Of a stretch of DNA of 64,000 nucleotides, positions 25,201 to 34,271 are shown in pieces. Each line of letters starts with the position of its first letter. Position 1 is the first letter of the stretch. The stretch covers positions 1-64,000 of the forward strand of contig CALMIR010000142.1 of NCBI GenBank assembly GCA_937864265.1, in the 5' to 3' direction. This stretch comes from an uncultured Saprospirales bacterium (GTDB taxonomy: Bacteria > Bacteroidota > Bacteroidia > Chitinophagales > Saprospiraceae). The position numbers and the translations under genes are program-made. The notes beneath the pieces are model-generated. The model did no database searches. It was not told the DNA's origin and was given only the letters and a program-made list of their open reading frames with translations.

Positions 25201-26601
25201 TTGAAAAACAGCAAACTTCTGCAAGTTATTGAACATTTGGATAAGCGGGAATTGCGGGAATTGAAGCCATTCCTTCGCTCCCCTTTTTTCAATCAGCGGG
25301 AGGAAGTCGCTCAATTATTCGATTACATCGTAGACTGCCTCTATCTGCTCGACATAGAACCAAGTAAAACAGGCGCTCACCGCTATCTGAAGCGCCCTGA
25401 ACCTTTTGAGCCGCAGCAAATTCGCTATTTGATGAGTTGGTTGTTGCAACTCATTGAAAAATACCTGAGCCTTTCGGCCTTTTTGGAGGATGACGTAGGT
25501 CAAAAAATTGCCTTGAGCCGGGTTTATCGATCAAAAGGGCTGCAAAAGCATTTTGAACAGAATTATCAAAAGCTGCTAAATCAACAGCAACAACAACCCT
25601 TTCGACATGCCGAGTTCTACGAAAGCCAGTATCGAACCGAATTGGAGCGCTATCAGTTTCGCGCAGCACAGCAGCGTTTTGTCGAACAAAACCTGCAAGT
25701 CATTTCGGATAATATTGACTTGGCTTATATTTCACGCAAGTTGAGGCAAACTTGCCTGTCGATATCGCATCAGACGGTTTACAACACCGCTTATCAATTT
25801 GGCCTATTGGAAGAAGTACTCCAGTATGTTGAAAAAAACAATTTGCTCCCCATCCCCGCTGTTGGTATTTACTACCATTGTTTTTTAGCTTTGCGAACAA
25901 CTGAAGAGGCGCATTTCAACGCTTTCAAAAAAGGCATTTTAGACCACGAAGCCCTATTCCCGGCTGAAGAGCTACGCGATTTGTACCTCCTGGCACTCAA
26001 TTATTGCATCCGGCGGCTCAACGACGGCCTCCAACATTATGCCGGCGAAGGGCTTGATCTTTATAAAGCGGGGCTGGCTAATGGCGTTTTGTTGTCCGAT
26101 AACCGCCACCTCTCGCGATTTACTTACCGCAACATCGTGGCAATGGCTTTAAAGGTAGGCGACCTGGAGTGGGTAGCCACTTTTATCCGGGATTATAAAT
26201 CGTTTCTAAAAAGTGAGTTTCGCGAAAGCATGTATTCTTTCAGTTTGGCCAGGCTGGCTTACCAGAAAAAAGACTACGGACAGGTGCTAGAGCTCTTACA
26301 GCGTTCGGAATACAGCGACCTGCTGCTCAACCTGGCAGCCAAAACCCTAATGCTGAAAACGTTTTACGAACTCCGCGAGTATGACCTGCTGGATGCCCAT
26401 CTACAGGCTATGAAGGCTTTCATCCGCCGCAAAGACCTCATCGGCTACCACAAAATCAATTACAACAACATCATCCGCTTCACGCAAAAACTATTGAACC
26501 TCAACTTCAACGCCCCCTCGGAAAAAGCAGTGCTGATGCGTCAAATACAAGCAGAAGAACACCTGACCGAAAGGGAATGGCTATTGGAGCAACTGGAATG
26601 A
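25201..26601 (+). CDS. Helical protein of unknown function, paralogue 1 (TTG start)
   Basis: I do not recognise a named family. The 466 residues look all-helical and rich in charged and aromatic residues, with no signal peptide or membrane segment. It is clearly paralogous to the protein at 45434-46849. Shared segments include NQREEVAQLFDY/NQREDVVHLFDY, GLLEEVLQY/GMLEEVLQY, AVGIYYHC/AIAIYYNC and the terminus LTEREWLLEQL/LTEKQWFLQQL. The only start consistent with the paralogue is TTG at 25201: LKNS aligns with the paralogue's MENS, and there is no in-frame ATG until about 25432. It is divergent from the T9SS protein gene, as is its paralogue. Confidence 0.82.
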   Translation: MKNSKLLQVIEHLDKRELRELKPFLRSPFFNQREEVAQLFDYIVDCLYLLDIEPSKTGAHRYLKRPEPFEPQQIRYLMSWLLQLIEKYLSLSAFLEDDVGQKIALSRVYRSKGLQKHFEQNYQKLLNQQQQQPFRHAEFYESQYRTELERYQFRAAQQRFVEQNLQVISDNIDLAYISRKLRQTCLSISHQTVYNTAYQFGLLEEVLQYVEKNNLLPIPAVGIYYHCFLALRTTEEAHFNAFKKGILDHEALFPAEELRDLYLLALNYCIRRLNDGLQHYAGEGLDLYKAGLANGVLLSDNRHLSRFTYRNIVAMALKVGDLEWVATFIRDYKSFLKSEFRESMYSFSLARLAYQKKDYGQVLELLQRSEYSDLLLNLAAKTLMLKTFYELREYDLLDAHLQAMKAFIRRKDLIGYHKINYNNIIRFTQKLLNLNFNAPSEKAVLMRQIQAEEHLTEREWLLEQLE

Positions 26602-26615
26602 GTACTTTTGCCTCA

Positions 26616-26975
26616 TTAGGTGGCAGGTTCATCATGCTGGATCCCGAAGTCCTCCATCAATTCAATGCCGTAACTGCGGATCACCTCTATGATTTCAATG
26701 GCTCTTTTTCCCCGTTCTGTGATGGAATATTCCACCTTTGGCGGCACCACCGGATAAGCCTCCCGGTGGATAAAGCCTTCTTCTTCCAATTCCCTGAGCT
26801 GGGTGGTCAGCATTTTATGGGTAATGTGCGGGATGTCTTTTTTCAATTGTCCATAGCGCATCACCCGGTTTCTCAAACGCCACAGAATGGGCATTTTCCA
26901 GGTACCCCCAATTCGGCCCATCGCAAATTCTACCGGATTGTAGTACAACTTGTTTTTAAAAATAAATTCTGGCAT
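26616..26975 (-). CDS. HxlR-family transcriptional regulator
   Basis: A 119-residue winged-helix regulator of the HxlR/MarR-like group. Typical features are GGTWKMPILWRL near the start, RYGQLKKDIPHITHKMLTTQL (key words LKKDIP, KMLT.QL) and the wing VEYSITERGKR. It lacks the N-terminal cysteine used by some redox-sensing relatives; I see no Cys at all. It is divergent from a DJ-1/PfpI gene, which it probably controls through the shared ~195-bp intergenic region. Confidence 0.9.
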   Translation of the reverse strand: MPEFIFKNKLYYNPVEFAMGRIGGTWKMPILWRLRNRVMRYGQLKKDIPHITHKMLTTQLRELEEEGFIHREAYPVVPPKVEYSITERGKRAIEIIEVIRSYGIELMEDFGIQHDEPAT

Positions 26976-27013
26976 AGCCTTACTTTCCTAAAAGTGTGTA
27001 TCGGAGTAAAAAG

Positions 27014-27046
27014 TGAGTATATTGACAAAAGTAATATATCTACTCA
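27014..27046. promoter_or_regulatory. Candidate HxlR operator and promoter
   Basis: The dyad TGAGTA (27014-27019) / TACTCA (27041-27046), with TATAT-rich inner flanks, overlaps a minus-strand TACTTTTG -7-like element (27026-27033). That element is about 50 bases upstream of the hxlR start. This fits autoregulation and control of the divergent DJ-1 gene. Confidence 0.45.
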
Positions 27047-27169
27047 TTTTTGTTGTGTCAATTTTATCTGCTCATTAATGCAGAAAAATTGTAAAACCAT
27101 ACTGCCAGCCTTAGGCAACACCGATGGCATGGGCAGCAAATTCATTAACAAAAGTCAAAGCACAACAAA

Positions 27170-27931
27170 ATGGAAAAGGTGATAGAAAAAAACACGTATG
27201 TTCATGCACATGGCATGCCTTCAAAAGGAAAAATTTTAATGGTAGCCAGTTCCCCCGCTGTTTCTCAGCAAACTGGCTGGCCGATTGGCTTCTGGGCTGC
27301 CGAGCTAACCCACCCGCTGCGGGTTTTTCAGGAAGCAGGATATGACGTAGAACTGGTTTCTACCGAAGGCGGCAAACTGGAAATGGATGCCTACTCCAGC
27401 CCAACTGATGCCAGCGGCTATTCTGCCCACGATGTTATTTCGCTGGGCTATCTGCAACAGGAACGCTTCAAGGCGATGCTGGAAAACACCAGAAAACTCA
27501 GCGAAGTGGATCCGCAGGACTACGATGCCATTTTTCTGGTAGGCGGGCAAGGCCCGATGTACACCTTCCGGGGCAATAAAGCACTAGAACGCCTGTTTGC
27601 CAGTTTTTACGAAGCGGGTAAGCCAAGTGCCGCAGTATGTCATTCTACCACTTTACTGCTGGAGGCCAAAAAATCGAACGGCGAATTGCTGGTTGCAGGA
27701 AAAACCTGGACGGGCTTTGCCGATGCTGAAGAGGAATACGCCGATCAAGCCGTGGGGATGAAAATACAACCTTACCGCATAGAATCGGAAGCCCAAAAAA
27801 TACCAGGTACCCACTTCAAGGTAGCGGCTCCTTTTTCTTCCTATGCCATTAAAGATGGTAACCTGATTACTGGGCAACAGCAAAATAGTGGTGCTGCTGC
27901 TGCGGAAATGGTGGTTGAATTACTTGGCTAA
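27170..27931 (+). CDS. DJ-1/PfpI family protein (Hsp31-like)
   Basis: Type 1 glutamine-amidotransferase-like protein, 253 residues. The nucleophile elbow is AAVCHSTT with Cys157-His158, and the conserved Glu45 (FWAAEL) orients the cysteine. The size and the FWAAELTHPLRVFQEAGYDV opening match Hsp31/YhbO-like glyoxalase III or chaperone members acting on reactive carbonyls. It is divergent from HxlR, a common pairing for electrophile stress. It ends at a strong hairpin (27940-27973). Confidence 0.88.
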   Translation: MEKVIEKNTYVHAHGMPSKGKILMVASSPAVSQQTGWPIGFWAAELTHPLRVFQEAGYDVELVSTEGGKLEMDAYSSPTDASGYSAHDVISLGYLQQERFKAMLENTRKLSEVDPQDYDAIFLVGGQGPMYTFRGNKALERLFASFYEAGKPSAAVCHSTTLLLEAKKSNGELLVAGKTWTGFADAEEEYADQAVGMKIQPYRIESEAQKIPGTHFKVAAPFSSYAIKDGNLITGQQQNSGAAAAEMVVELLG

Positions 27932-27939
27932 TAATACGT

Positions 27940-27973
27940 GGATCAAAGCAGGTGCAAGTCCCTGCTTTGATCC
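27940..27973 (+). terminator. 13-bp perfect hairpin after the DJ-1 gene
   Basis: GGATCAAAGCAGG (27940-27952) pairs fully with CCTGCTTTGATCC (27961-27973) around an 8-base loop, followed by TTATT. It lies 8 bases past the DJ-1 stop and before the next start codon (27990). It probably terminates or stabilises the upstream mRNA. Confidence 0.65.
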
Positions 27974-27989
27974 TTATTCCACAATACAC

Positions 27990-28652
27990 ATGAAGCAATT
28001 ATTTCTTTTGTTGCTGCTTTGGGTCAGCCCAAGGGTCGGGCAATCCCAAATACCCGTTGAAGTTTTTGTGGGGCACGAAAAAACGACGCTTGATGTCTTG
28101 TTTTTCAAATTTTTCCAAACCAAACAGGCGGATACTGGTAGTCAGCCCACTCGCTGGCTTTTTTTCAACCGGAATCGGGCAAGCGTGGATTACCGGATGA
28201 GTACTAACCAATATTTGCCCCTCTTTGGCTTCACCGAAGCTGTTTCTTACAACCACCCAAAGCTGAAAGGGCTTGCCCCGGTAGCTGTTGTGCAAATACT
28301 TAGTTGGGGCGTTTTCCCAAAAGCAGGCCTGCAATACGCGCATACCCAAAAGTCGTTCACGCTGTTCAGTTGGTTGGTTACAGAAACCACCTCAAAACCA
28401 GCAATTGACTATTTCCTATTGATGCGCTATACCCCAAAGCTCAACGACAAGTGGCACCTTTTTACTCAACTTGAAAGTGTCAGTGCTTTTCCCACCAATG
28501 CCAACGAAGACTTCAACTTTACCCAGCGCTTTCGTTTGGGCCTCAAAAAGGGTCAATGGCAGTGGGGCGCGGGTGTCGATTGGCAGCAGACAGGCAGAAA
28601 CACCTGGATAAATAACGAAAATATAGGCAGTTTTTTAAGGCACGAATTCTAA
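27990..28652 (+). CDS. Predicted outer-membrane or secreted protein of unknown function
   Basis: From the ATG at 27990 the protein is 220 residues and starts with a signal peptide (MKQLFLLLLLWVSPRVGQSQ). The rest alternates aromatic and polar residues in beta-strand fashion (FTLFSWLVTET, WHLFTQLESV, FRLGLKKGQWQWGAGVDWQQ), ending in Phe (RHEF). This fits a small outer-membrane barrel, but I do not recognise the family. The bestrophin gene starts 4 bases after its stop, so the two are co-transcribed. Confidence 0.7.
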   Translation: MKQLFLLLLLWVSPRVGQSQIPVEVFVGHEKTTLDVLFFKFFQTKQADTGSQPTRWLFFNRNRASVDYRMSTNQYLPLFGFTEAVSYNHPKLKGLAPVAVVQILSWGVFPKAGLQYAHTQKSFTLFSWLVTETTSKPAIDYFLLMRYTPKLNDKWHLFTQLESVSAFPTNANEDFNFTQRFRLGLKKGQWQWGAGVDWQQTGRNTWINNENIGSFLRHEF

Positions 28653-28656
28653 ATCT

Positions 28657-29592
28657 ATGATTCTCAAACGCAATTTCAACCCCATCAAGGTAATCCAGTA
28701 TGTCAAACTGGAACTGGGCTTTTCGCTAGCCATTGGGCTGGCCGTGTATTTTTTACACCGCAGCCAGCTTTTCCAGGCTAGCCTGCCTTTCTCCGTAGCG
28801 GCTATCCTAGGTAGTGCCCTGGCCATATTCATCGCCTTTCGCAACAACAGTGCTTATAGCCGTTGGTGGGAAGCCCGCACCCTTTGGGGCGGTATTGTCA
28901 ATTCCAGCCGGGTTTTGGCCAGGCTAATCATCACCTTTACCGATAGTCACGCCCATCAGGCCAATTTTGATCTTGCCAGGAGTGATCTTTTTAAAAAAGA
29001 AATGGTTTATACCTGCATAGCTTGGGTGCATGCCTTGCGCCTGCATTTGCGCAAAGCATCCGTTTGGGACGAGCTGCGCCCGTTTTTATCTCAGCAGGCA
29101 TTTGAAGCCATGCATGCTTCGCAAAACAAACCCAATTATTTGCACCTGCTCATGGGGCAAAACATATATAAAGCGATGGCCAATGGCACACTAGGCGGCT
29201 TCGACAGCTTTCAGATGGAAGGGCAGTTGCTGGCATTGGCCAATTACCAAGGCGGATGCGAACGAATAAAAAACACGCCATTGCTTCGGCATTACGACTA
29301 TTTTACCCGCTTGTTCCTGTATGTGTTTATGCTTCTATTGCCGTTTTCTCTGATCGGCGATTTCAGCAAGCTGGGCATTGAATGGTGGATGGTTCCCGTT
29401 TCGGTAATCATTGCTTTTGTATTTGCCATCATTGGGAAAGTAGGAGAAGTGAATGAAGATCCCTTTGAAAACCGCATCACGGATGTGCCCCTATCGGCGC
29501 TTTGCAATACCATAGAGCGGGATTTGAAAGAAATGCTGGGCGAAAAAGATTTACCACCTAAAGCAGAATCAGAAAAAGGATACCTTTATTAA
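28657..29592 (+). CDS. Bestrophin-family ion channel (YneE/UPF0187)
   Basis: Inner-membrane chloride/cation channel of the bacterial bestrophin family, 311 residues. The N-terminal hydrophobic segment (LELGFSLAIGLAVYFL) is followed by FRNNSAYSRWWEARTLWGG, the hallmark region. Two late helices (LFLYVFMLLLPFSLIGD and WWMVPVSVIIAFVFAIIG) precede the conserved acidic DPFE. It follows the putative outer-membrane protein by 4 bases. Confidence 0.9.
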   Translation: MILKRNFNPIKVIQYVKLELGFSLAIGLAVYFLHRSQLFQASLPFSVAAILGSALAIFIAFRNNSAYSRWWEARTLWGGIVNSSRVLARLIITFTDSHAHQANFDLARSDLFKKEMVYTCIAWVHALRLHLRKASVWDELRPFLSQQAFEAMHASQNKPNYLHLLMGQNIYKAMANGTLGGFDSFQMEGQLLALANYQGGCERIKNTPLLRHYDYFTRLFLYVFMLLLPFSLIGDFSKLGIEWWMVPVSVIIAFVFAIIGKVGEVNEDPFENRITDVPLSALCNTIERDLKEMLGEKDLPPKAESEKGYLY

Positions 29593-29609
29593 CCTATAAA
29601 ACGCAGTCT

Positions 29610-30230
29610 ATGAAAATTGCTATCATCGGCACAGGCAACGTTGGCAGCGCTCTGGCCACCCATTGGGCCAACAAAGGCCACGAAATCTATTTGGGTGTTC
29701 GCAACACCGCCGAATTCAAGGGGAAAAATTTGCTGGAAAACCCTCAAACCTCTGTTTTCGAAATAGCCGAAGCCGTGAGCCTATCGGAGGTGATATTGCT
29801 TTCCACCCCCGCAACAGCTGCTATTGAGGTGGTGCAATCTCTTGGCGATACTAGCGGCAAAGTAATCATCGATGCCATGAATATCGTCATGGGCCGAGGG
29901 CCACAGGGTTACAAAAACACGGCTGATGCGATATTGGATCATACCTCAACCCGCGATGTGGTTAAATGTTTCAATACAACGGGCTTCAACAACATGGTCA
30001 ACCCGGTTTACCACGACATCCCGGTAGATGTTTTTGTAGCGGGCGACAGCGAAAAAGGTAAGGCCGTTGCTATGCAACTCGCCAAAGATGCCGGTTTTGG
30101 CGCGTGTTACGATATAGGAGGCAACGACAAGTTTGAGTTGATGGAACAGTTTGCCTGGTTTTGGATCAATTTGGCGATGTTTCGCGGTCAAGGCAGAGAA
30201 ATCGCTTTCAAGCTAATGAAAAGAACCTGA
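29610..30230 (+). CDS. NADPH-dependent F420-reductase-like oxidoreductase
   Basis: A 206-residue Rossmann protein of the NpdG/FNO-like group. The dinucleotide loop is IIGTGNVGSALA (5-16). KCFNTTGFNNM matches the family's conserved substrate-side segment. Organisms of this phylum generally lack F420, so the true substrate may be another flavin or ketone; that is inference. It is 17 bases downstream of the bestrophin gene on the same strand. Confidence 0.82.
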   Translation: MKIAIIGTGNVGSALATHWANKGHEIYLGVRNTAEFKGKNLLENPQTSVFEIAEAVSLSEVILLSTPATAAIEVVQSLGDTSGKVIIDAMNIVMGRGPQGYKNTADAILDHTSTRDVVKCFNTTGFNNMVNPVYHDIPVDVFVAGDSEKGKAVAMQLAKDAGFGACYDIGGNDKFELMEQFAWFWINLAMFRGQGREIAFKLMKRT

Positions 30231-30233
30231 AAA

Positions 30234-30746
30234 TCAGGCCCGCGATCCAAAGCTTTTTTTCCAGCCGTAGCGAATCAATAACAATAAGCCAATAAAAATG
30301 AGGATCACCTGGGTAAAGGGCAGATAAGAAAATACAATGATCCGGGTGCGATCGATGAACCACATAATAGCAAAAACGGCCAGGATCATGGTCAACAAAC
30401 CTGATATTTTGTCAAACCCTGGGATATGATCCAAATCAACGTTGCGGCGAATGATCAGCAGCGTGACGACCATGGAGAAAATGGGCAATACCTGCATCAG
30501 CACATCTGCATTCAATATGCTGCCCCGGCCAAACAAAAATTGATAGACGCTGATCACAATTGCGAATAGGCCTGGTACACACACCAAATAAATCAAAATG
30601 CCATATAAGTATTTCCAGGGGCTTAAATGACCTTCGTTTTTGCCCAAAATGCCTGCCAGAAAAGCCGCTACGGGTATGATACTGAAATAAAAAAGCACGT
30701 AAGCCGGATTGTTGCCCAATAGTTCAAAAAATTCTTGTAAGGTCAT
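30234..30746 (-). CDS. Multi-pass membrane protein of unknown function
   Basis: From the ATG at 30744-30746 the protein is 170 residues with about five hydrophobic segments (VLFYFSIIPVAAFLAGILG, YGILIYLVCVPGLFAIVI, VLPIFSMVVTLLII, LLTMILAVFAIMWFI, VILIFIGLLLLI). No known motif is seen. An upstream in-frame ATG at 30794 adds 16 residues and is less likely. It is convergent with the F420-reductase-like gene. Confidence 0.72.
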   Translation of the reverse strand: MTLQEFFELLGNNPAYVLFYFSIIPVAAFLAGILGKNEGHLSPWKYLYGILIYLVCVPGLFAIVISVYQFLFGRGSILNADVLMQVLPIFSMVVTLLIIRRNVDLDHIPGFDKISGLLTMILAVFAIMWFIDRTRIIVFSYLPFTQVILIFIGLLLLIRYGWKKSFGSRA

Positions 30747-30853
30747 GTTGTAATAAAATAATGTGGTTTGGATGATGCCGGGCAAATATAACATTTATAA
30801 ATTTGGCTGCTCTGAAATCCATTTTTAAATCTGCTGCGCATAAAAACCATAAC

Positions 30854-31624
30854 ATGTCATCCAAACCATACCTCCTCGCCGAATCCACCTGGAAGACAGT
30901 AAAAGACAGCGATTACCAAGTGGCGCTACTGCCTTGGGGCGCTACGGAAGCGCATAATTTTCACTTGCCGTATGCGACCGATTGCTACGAAGCGGAGTAT
31001 GTTGCCGCTGAGGCTGCTCGTCAAGCTTGGGAAATGGGCGCTAAGACCATTGTGTTGCCCTGCATCCCTTTCGGCGTGAACACCGGACAGCTCGATGTAA
31101 AACTGTGCATGAACATGTTGCCCAGCACCCAATATGCTATCTTAAAAGATGTGGCGGATGTATTGCTCCGGCACCACATTCAAAAACTGGTGATCATCAA
31201 TTCGCATGGCGGCAACAATTTTAAAAACATGATTCGAGAAATGTCTATTGACTTTCCTGAGGTGTTCATGTGCAGTGTGGATTGGTGGCGAATCGGTGAG
31301 GCCAGACAATATTTTGATGAACCAGGCGATCATGCCGGCGAGCTTGAAACTAGTGTGATCATGTATATTCAACCTGAACTTGTCCGTCCATTGGAAGAAG
31401 CCGGCCCAGGCATAGGTCGAAATTTCAAAGTGAAAGCATTGAGGGAAGGATGGGTAACGACCCAACGCCAATGGACCAAAGTGACTGATGATACAGGAGT
31501 GGGCAATCCTTCAAAGTCAAGCGCTGAAAAAGGGCGTCATTTTCTGGAAATGACAACCCGCGAAATCGCTATTTTCCTTTCCGAGTTGGCAGCAACGGAT
31601 TTGGAGGATTTGTATGAAAATTGA
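30854..31624 (+). CDS. Creatininase-family amidohydrolase
   Basis: Metal-dependent amidohydrolase, about 256 residues from the ATG at 30854. Metal ligands appear in LLPWGATEAHNFHLPYATD (Glu, His, Asp), NSHGGNN and the DHAGELETS motif, all diagnostic for the creatininase family. Family members act on creatinine or on cyclic amides in cofactor or toxin metabolism; the substrate here is unknown. A succinylglutamate-desuccinylase-like gene follows 51 bases downstream. Confidence 0.9.
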   Translation: MSSKPYLLAESTWKTVKDSDYQVALLPWGATEAHNFHLPYATDCYEAEYVAAEAARQAWEMGAKTIVLPCIPFGVNTGQLDVKLCMNMLPSTQYAILKDVADVLLRHHIQKLVIINSHGGNNFKNMIREMSIDFPEVFMCSVDWWRIGEARQYFDEPGDHAGELETSVIMYIQPELVRPLEEAGPGIGRNFKVKALREGWVTTQRQWTKVTDDTGVGNPSKSSAEKGRHFLEMTTREIAIFLSELAATDLEDLYEN

Positions 31625-31675
31625 ACGGTATATCCCAAATAAAAAGGCGGATTACATAAGCACTACCAATAAAAA

Positions 31676-32659
31676 ATGGAAGAAAATCTATTGACCATAC
31701 ACAACATCGCGATTGCCGCAGGGCAAAAAGAAATTGTCAAAATTCCGGTTGGCAGGCTGCCTTCGGGCAATCAGATCAGGATACAGGCACACGTATTTCG
31801 AGCAGTACAACCAGGCCCTACGATGTTGGTATTGGCCGGAGTGCACGGCGATGAAATCAATGGGGTGGAAATTGTACGCCGTGCCCTGCAACAAGATTAT
31901 TTCGAGCACCTCACAGCAGGTTCTGTCATCGTGATCCCCATTCTCAATCTGTATGGTTTTTTGAATTATTCCCGCGATGTGCCGGATGGGAAGGATGTGA
32001 ACCGCAGTTTTCCCGGCAGTTTGAATGGTTCCCTGGCTTCAAGGGTAGCGCGCACCCTGGTCAATAAAATATTGCCCCATATCGATTTCTGCATTGATTT
32101 TCACACAGGAGGCAACGGCCATTACAATTATCCGCAAATCCGGTTCTCTAAAGGCGATACGGCATCCGAAGAATTGGCCCGTGCCTTTGGCGCACCCTTT
32201 TTAATAGAAAAGCCGCCTCTCCCGCATTCCTTGCGGAAAACGTGTTTGGAAATGCACAAGCCCATCATCGTTTTCGAGGGCGGCGAAAATTTTCGCTACG
32301 ATGGCTTGTCTATTGAAAAAGGTCTGCTGGGACTGAAGCGAATCCTATTGCACAAAGGGATGATCAGCCAACCCGTGGATATCGTTAGCCAGCCCGTTGT
32401 TTTCAGAAAATCCAGTTGGATTCGCACCCCTCGGGCAGGCATGTTTTTATGGATCAAAAACTCTGGCCACCAAATACACAAAGGGGAAGTATTGGGCATC
32501 ATTAACGACCCTTACGGGCAGGAATATACCAAGGTAAAAGCCTCCCGCGACGCCTACATAATAGGACACAATAATGCCCCCTTAGTCAATCAGGGCGATG
32601 CGCTATTTCATATTGCCTGGCACGCTGATGATGACGGCAGTTCGGAAGCAGAGGAATAG
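31676..32659 (+). CDS. Succinylglutamate desuccinylase/aspartoacylase family zinc hydrolase
   Basis: A 327-residue carboxypeptidase-A-like amidohydrolase. The zinc ligands are in AGVHGDEINGVE (His and Glu), and the third His is in DFHTGG; VNRSFPG carries the substrate Arg. The catalytic Glu lies in IIVFEGGE. The C-terminal ~80 residues form a barrel-like domain (RAGMFLWI..G..I.KG). The substrate is unknown. It follows the creatininase gene and may act in the same small-molecule pathway. Confidence 0.88.
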   Translation: MEENLLTIHNIAIAAGQKEIVKIPVGRLPSGNQIRIQAHVFRAVQPGPTMLVLAGVHGDEINGVEIVRRALQQDYFEHLTAGSVIVIPILNLYGFLNYSRDVPDGKDVNRSFPGSLNGSLASRVARTLVNKILPHIDFCIDFHTGGNGHYNYPQIRFSKGDTASEELARAFGAPFLIEKPPLPHSLRKTCLEMHKPIIVFEGGENFRYDGLSIEKGLLGLKRILLHKGMISQPVDIVSQPVVFRKSSWIRTPRAGMFLWIKNSGHQIHKGEVLGIINDPYGQEYTKVKASRDAYIIGHNNAPLVNQGDALFHIAWHADDDGSSEAEE

Positions 32660-32674
32660 TTTTGTAAGTGCCAA

Positions 32675-34051
32675 TCACTCAAAAAGCGCCCGGTACAATT
32701 CTTCAATCTTACCAATGGTCTTCACCTGGATGTCATACCGCTCTTGGCTGATCCCTTTTGTATTGTATTTTGAGATATAAATTTCGCGGAAGCCCAAGCG
32801 GTTAGCCTCCTGGATGCGCTGCTCTATGCGGTTGACCGCTCGAATTTCGCCAGATAAACCGACCTCGCCTGCCAGACAAATATTAGCGGGAATCGCCACA
32901 TCTTCCAAAGAAGAAATCAATGCCGCTACAATAGCCAAATCTATAGCAGGGTCGTCCACCCGTATGCCGCCAGCGATGTTCAGGAAAACATCATTCTGAG
33001 CAAAAGGCAGCCCCCCTCGCTTTTCCAACACAGCCAATAGCATGCTCAATCGGCGCAGGTCAAAACCAGTGGCCGAGCGCTGCGGACTGCTATACACCGA
33101 CTTACTGACTAGCGCCTGGGTTTCGATCAGCATGGGCCGAAGGCCTTCAATAGTTGCCGCGACAGCACTTCCACTGAGGTCTTCGTCTTTTTGCGAAAGC
33201 AGCAATTCAGAAGGATTAGATACCTCTCTCAAGCCATTGGACTGCATCTCATATATGCCTAGTTCATCTGTTGAGCCAAATCGGTTTTTAAGCGTCCGCA
33301 GTATCCGGTAAGTGTAGTTGCGGTCGCCCTCAAACTGCAACACAGCGTCCACGATATGCTCCAGCAGTTTGGGTCCAGCAATAGAACCTTCTTTGGTGAT
33401 GTGGCCAATGATGAAAATGGGTATATGGCTTTCTTTGGCAAATCGCTGCAATTCGCCTGTGCTTTCCCTCACCTGGGATATACTGCCGGGCATGGATTCT
33501 ATAAAAGGACTGGACAAGGTTTGGATGGAGTCAATGATCACCAGATCGGGTTGTAGTTGCTGGGCAAACTGCAATATTTTTTGGGTATTGGTTTCCGTAA
33601 GGATATAACAATCGGAGCGTTGGTTGCCAATCCGATCGGCCCGCATTTTGATCTGTTCCTCGCTCTCCTCACCCGATATATATAGCACCTTAGCGGGCAG
33701 GCTCATGGTCAATTGGAGGAGTAAAGTTGATTTGCCAATACCGGGCTGTCCGCCTATCAGTACGAGAGAACCAGGGACAATGCCTCCCCCCAATACGCGA
33801 TTCAATTCTTCATCCGGGCTTTGCAATCGCCAGGTATTGCCCGTTTGGATTTCTGCCAGAGGAATAGGCCGTGGAGTTGTTTTATCGGACTCTGGTCGCC
33901 AGTTTTTGCGCTGTGCCTCTTGTATCGTATCTTTGGAGATGACTTCCTCTGTGTAGGTGTTCCATTCATTACACTGGGGGCATTTCCCAACCCACTTAGG
34001 AGACTCTGCACCACAATGGTTGCAAACAAATATTACTTTTGATTTTGACAA
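32675..34051 (-). CDS. radA: DNA repair protein RadA
   Basis: RecA-like ATPase that promotes branch migration in recombination. The 458-residue protein has the N-terminal zinc finger with Cys10, Cys13, Cys24 and Cys27, Walker A GGQPGIGKST, the RadA-specific KNRFGSTDE motif and a C-terminal Lon-like domain (GLSGEIRAVNRIEQRI). It lies alone on the minus strand, converging with the aspartoacylase-family gene. Confidence 0.96.
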   Translation of the reverse strand: MSKSKVIFVCNHCGAESPKWVGKCPQCNEWNTYTEEVISKDTIQEAQRKNWRPESDKTTPRPIPLAEIQTGNTWRLQSPDEELNRVLGGGIVPGSLVLIGGQPGIGKSTLLLQLTMSLPAKVLYISGEESEEQIKMRADRIGNQRSDCYILTETNTQKILQFAQQLQPDLVIIDSIQTLSSPFIESMPGSISQVRESTGELQRFAKESHIPIFIIGHITKEGSIAGPKLLEHIVDAVLQFEGDRNYTYRILRTLKNRFGSTDELGIYEMQSNGLREVSNPSELLLSQKDEDLSGSAVAATIEGLRPMLIETQALVSKSVYSSPQRSATGFDLRRLSMLLAVLEKRGGLPFAQNDVFLNIAGGIRVDDPAIDLAIVAALISSLEDVAIPANICLAGEVGLSGEIRAVNRIEQRIQEANRLGFREIYISKYNTKGISQERYDIQVKTIGKIEELYRALFE

Positions 34052-34271
34052 ACTTTTTCGGTTTTTATTTGTTGGTATAAAAGTTTTCCAAACTTATCTT
34101 TTGAAATTTTAATTCAAAAAAAGTTGGAAAATTCAAAAAAAAGCATTTAATTTGCTTAACAAAATCTTTGAAACAGCAGGAAAGTAACTTCAAACCATTT
34201 CAAAAAGTCGAAATGTGTGTTTTTTTTAAAAAAAAAATAGTTAAGCTTGTCACAAATTTAAAAAATACTGT

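Noticed and set aside
26577-27182. 201-codon plus-strand open frame
   Set aside because: It is antisense to the HxlR gene, overlaps the end of the helical-protein gene and has a composition unlike neighbouring proteins.
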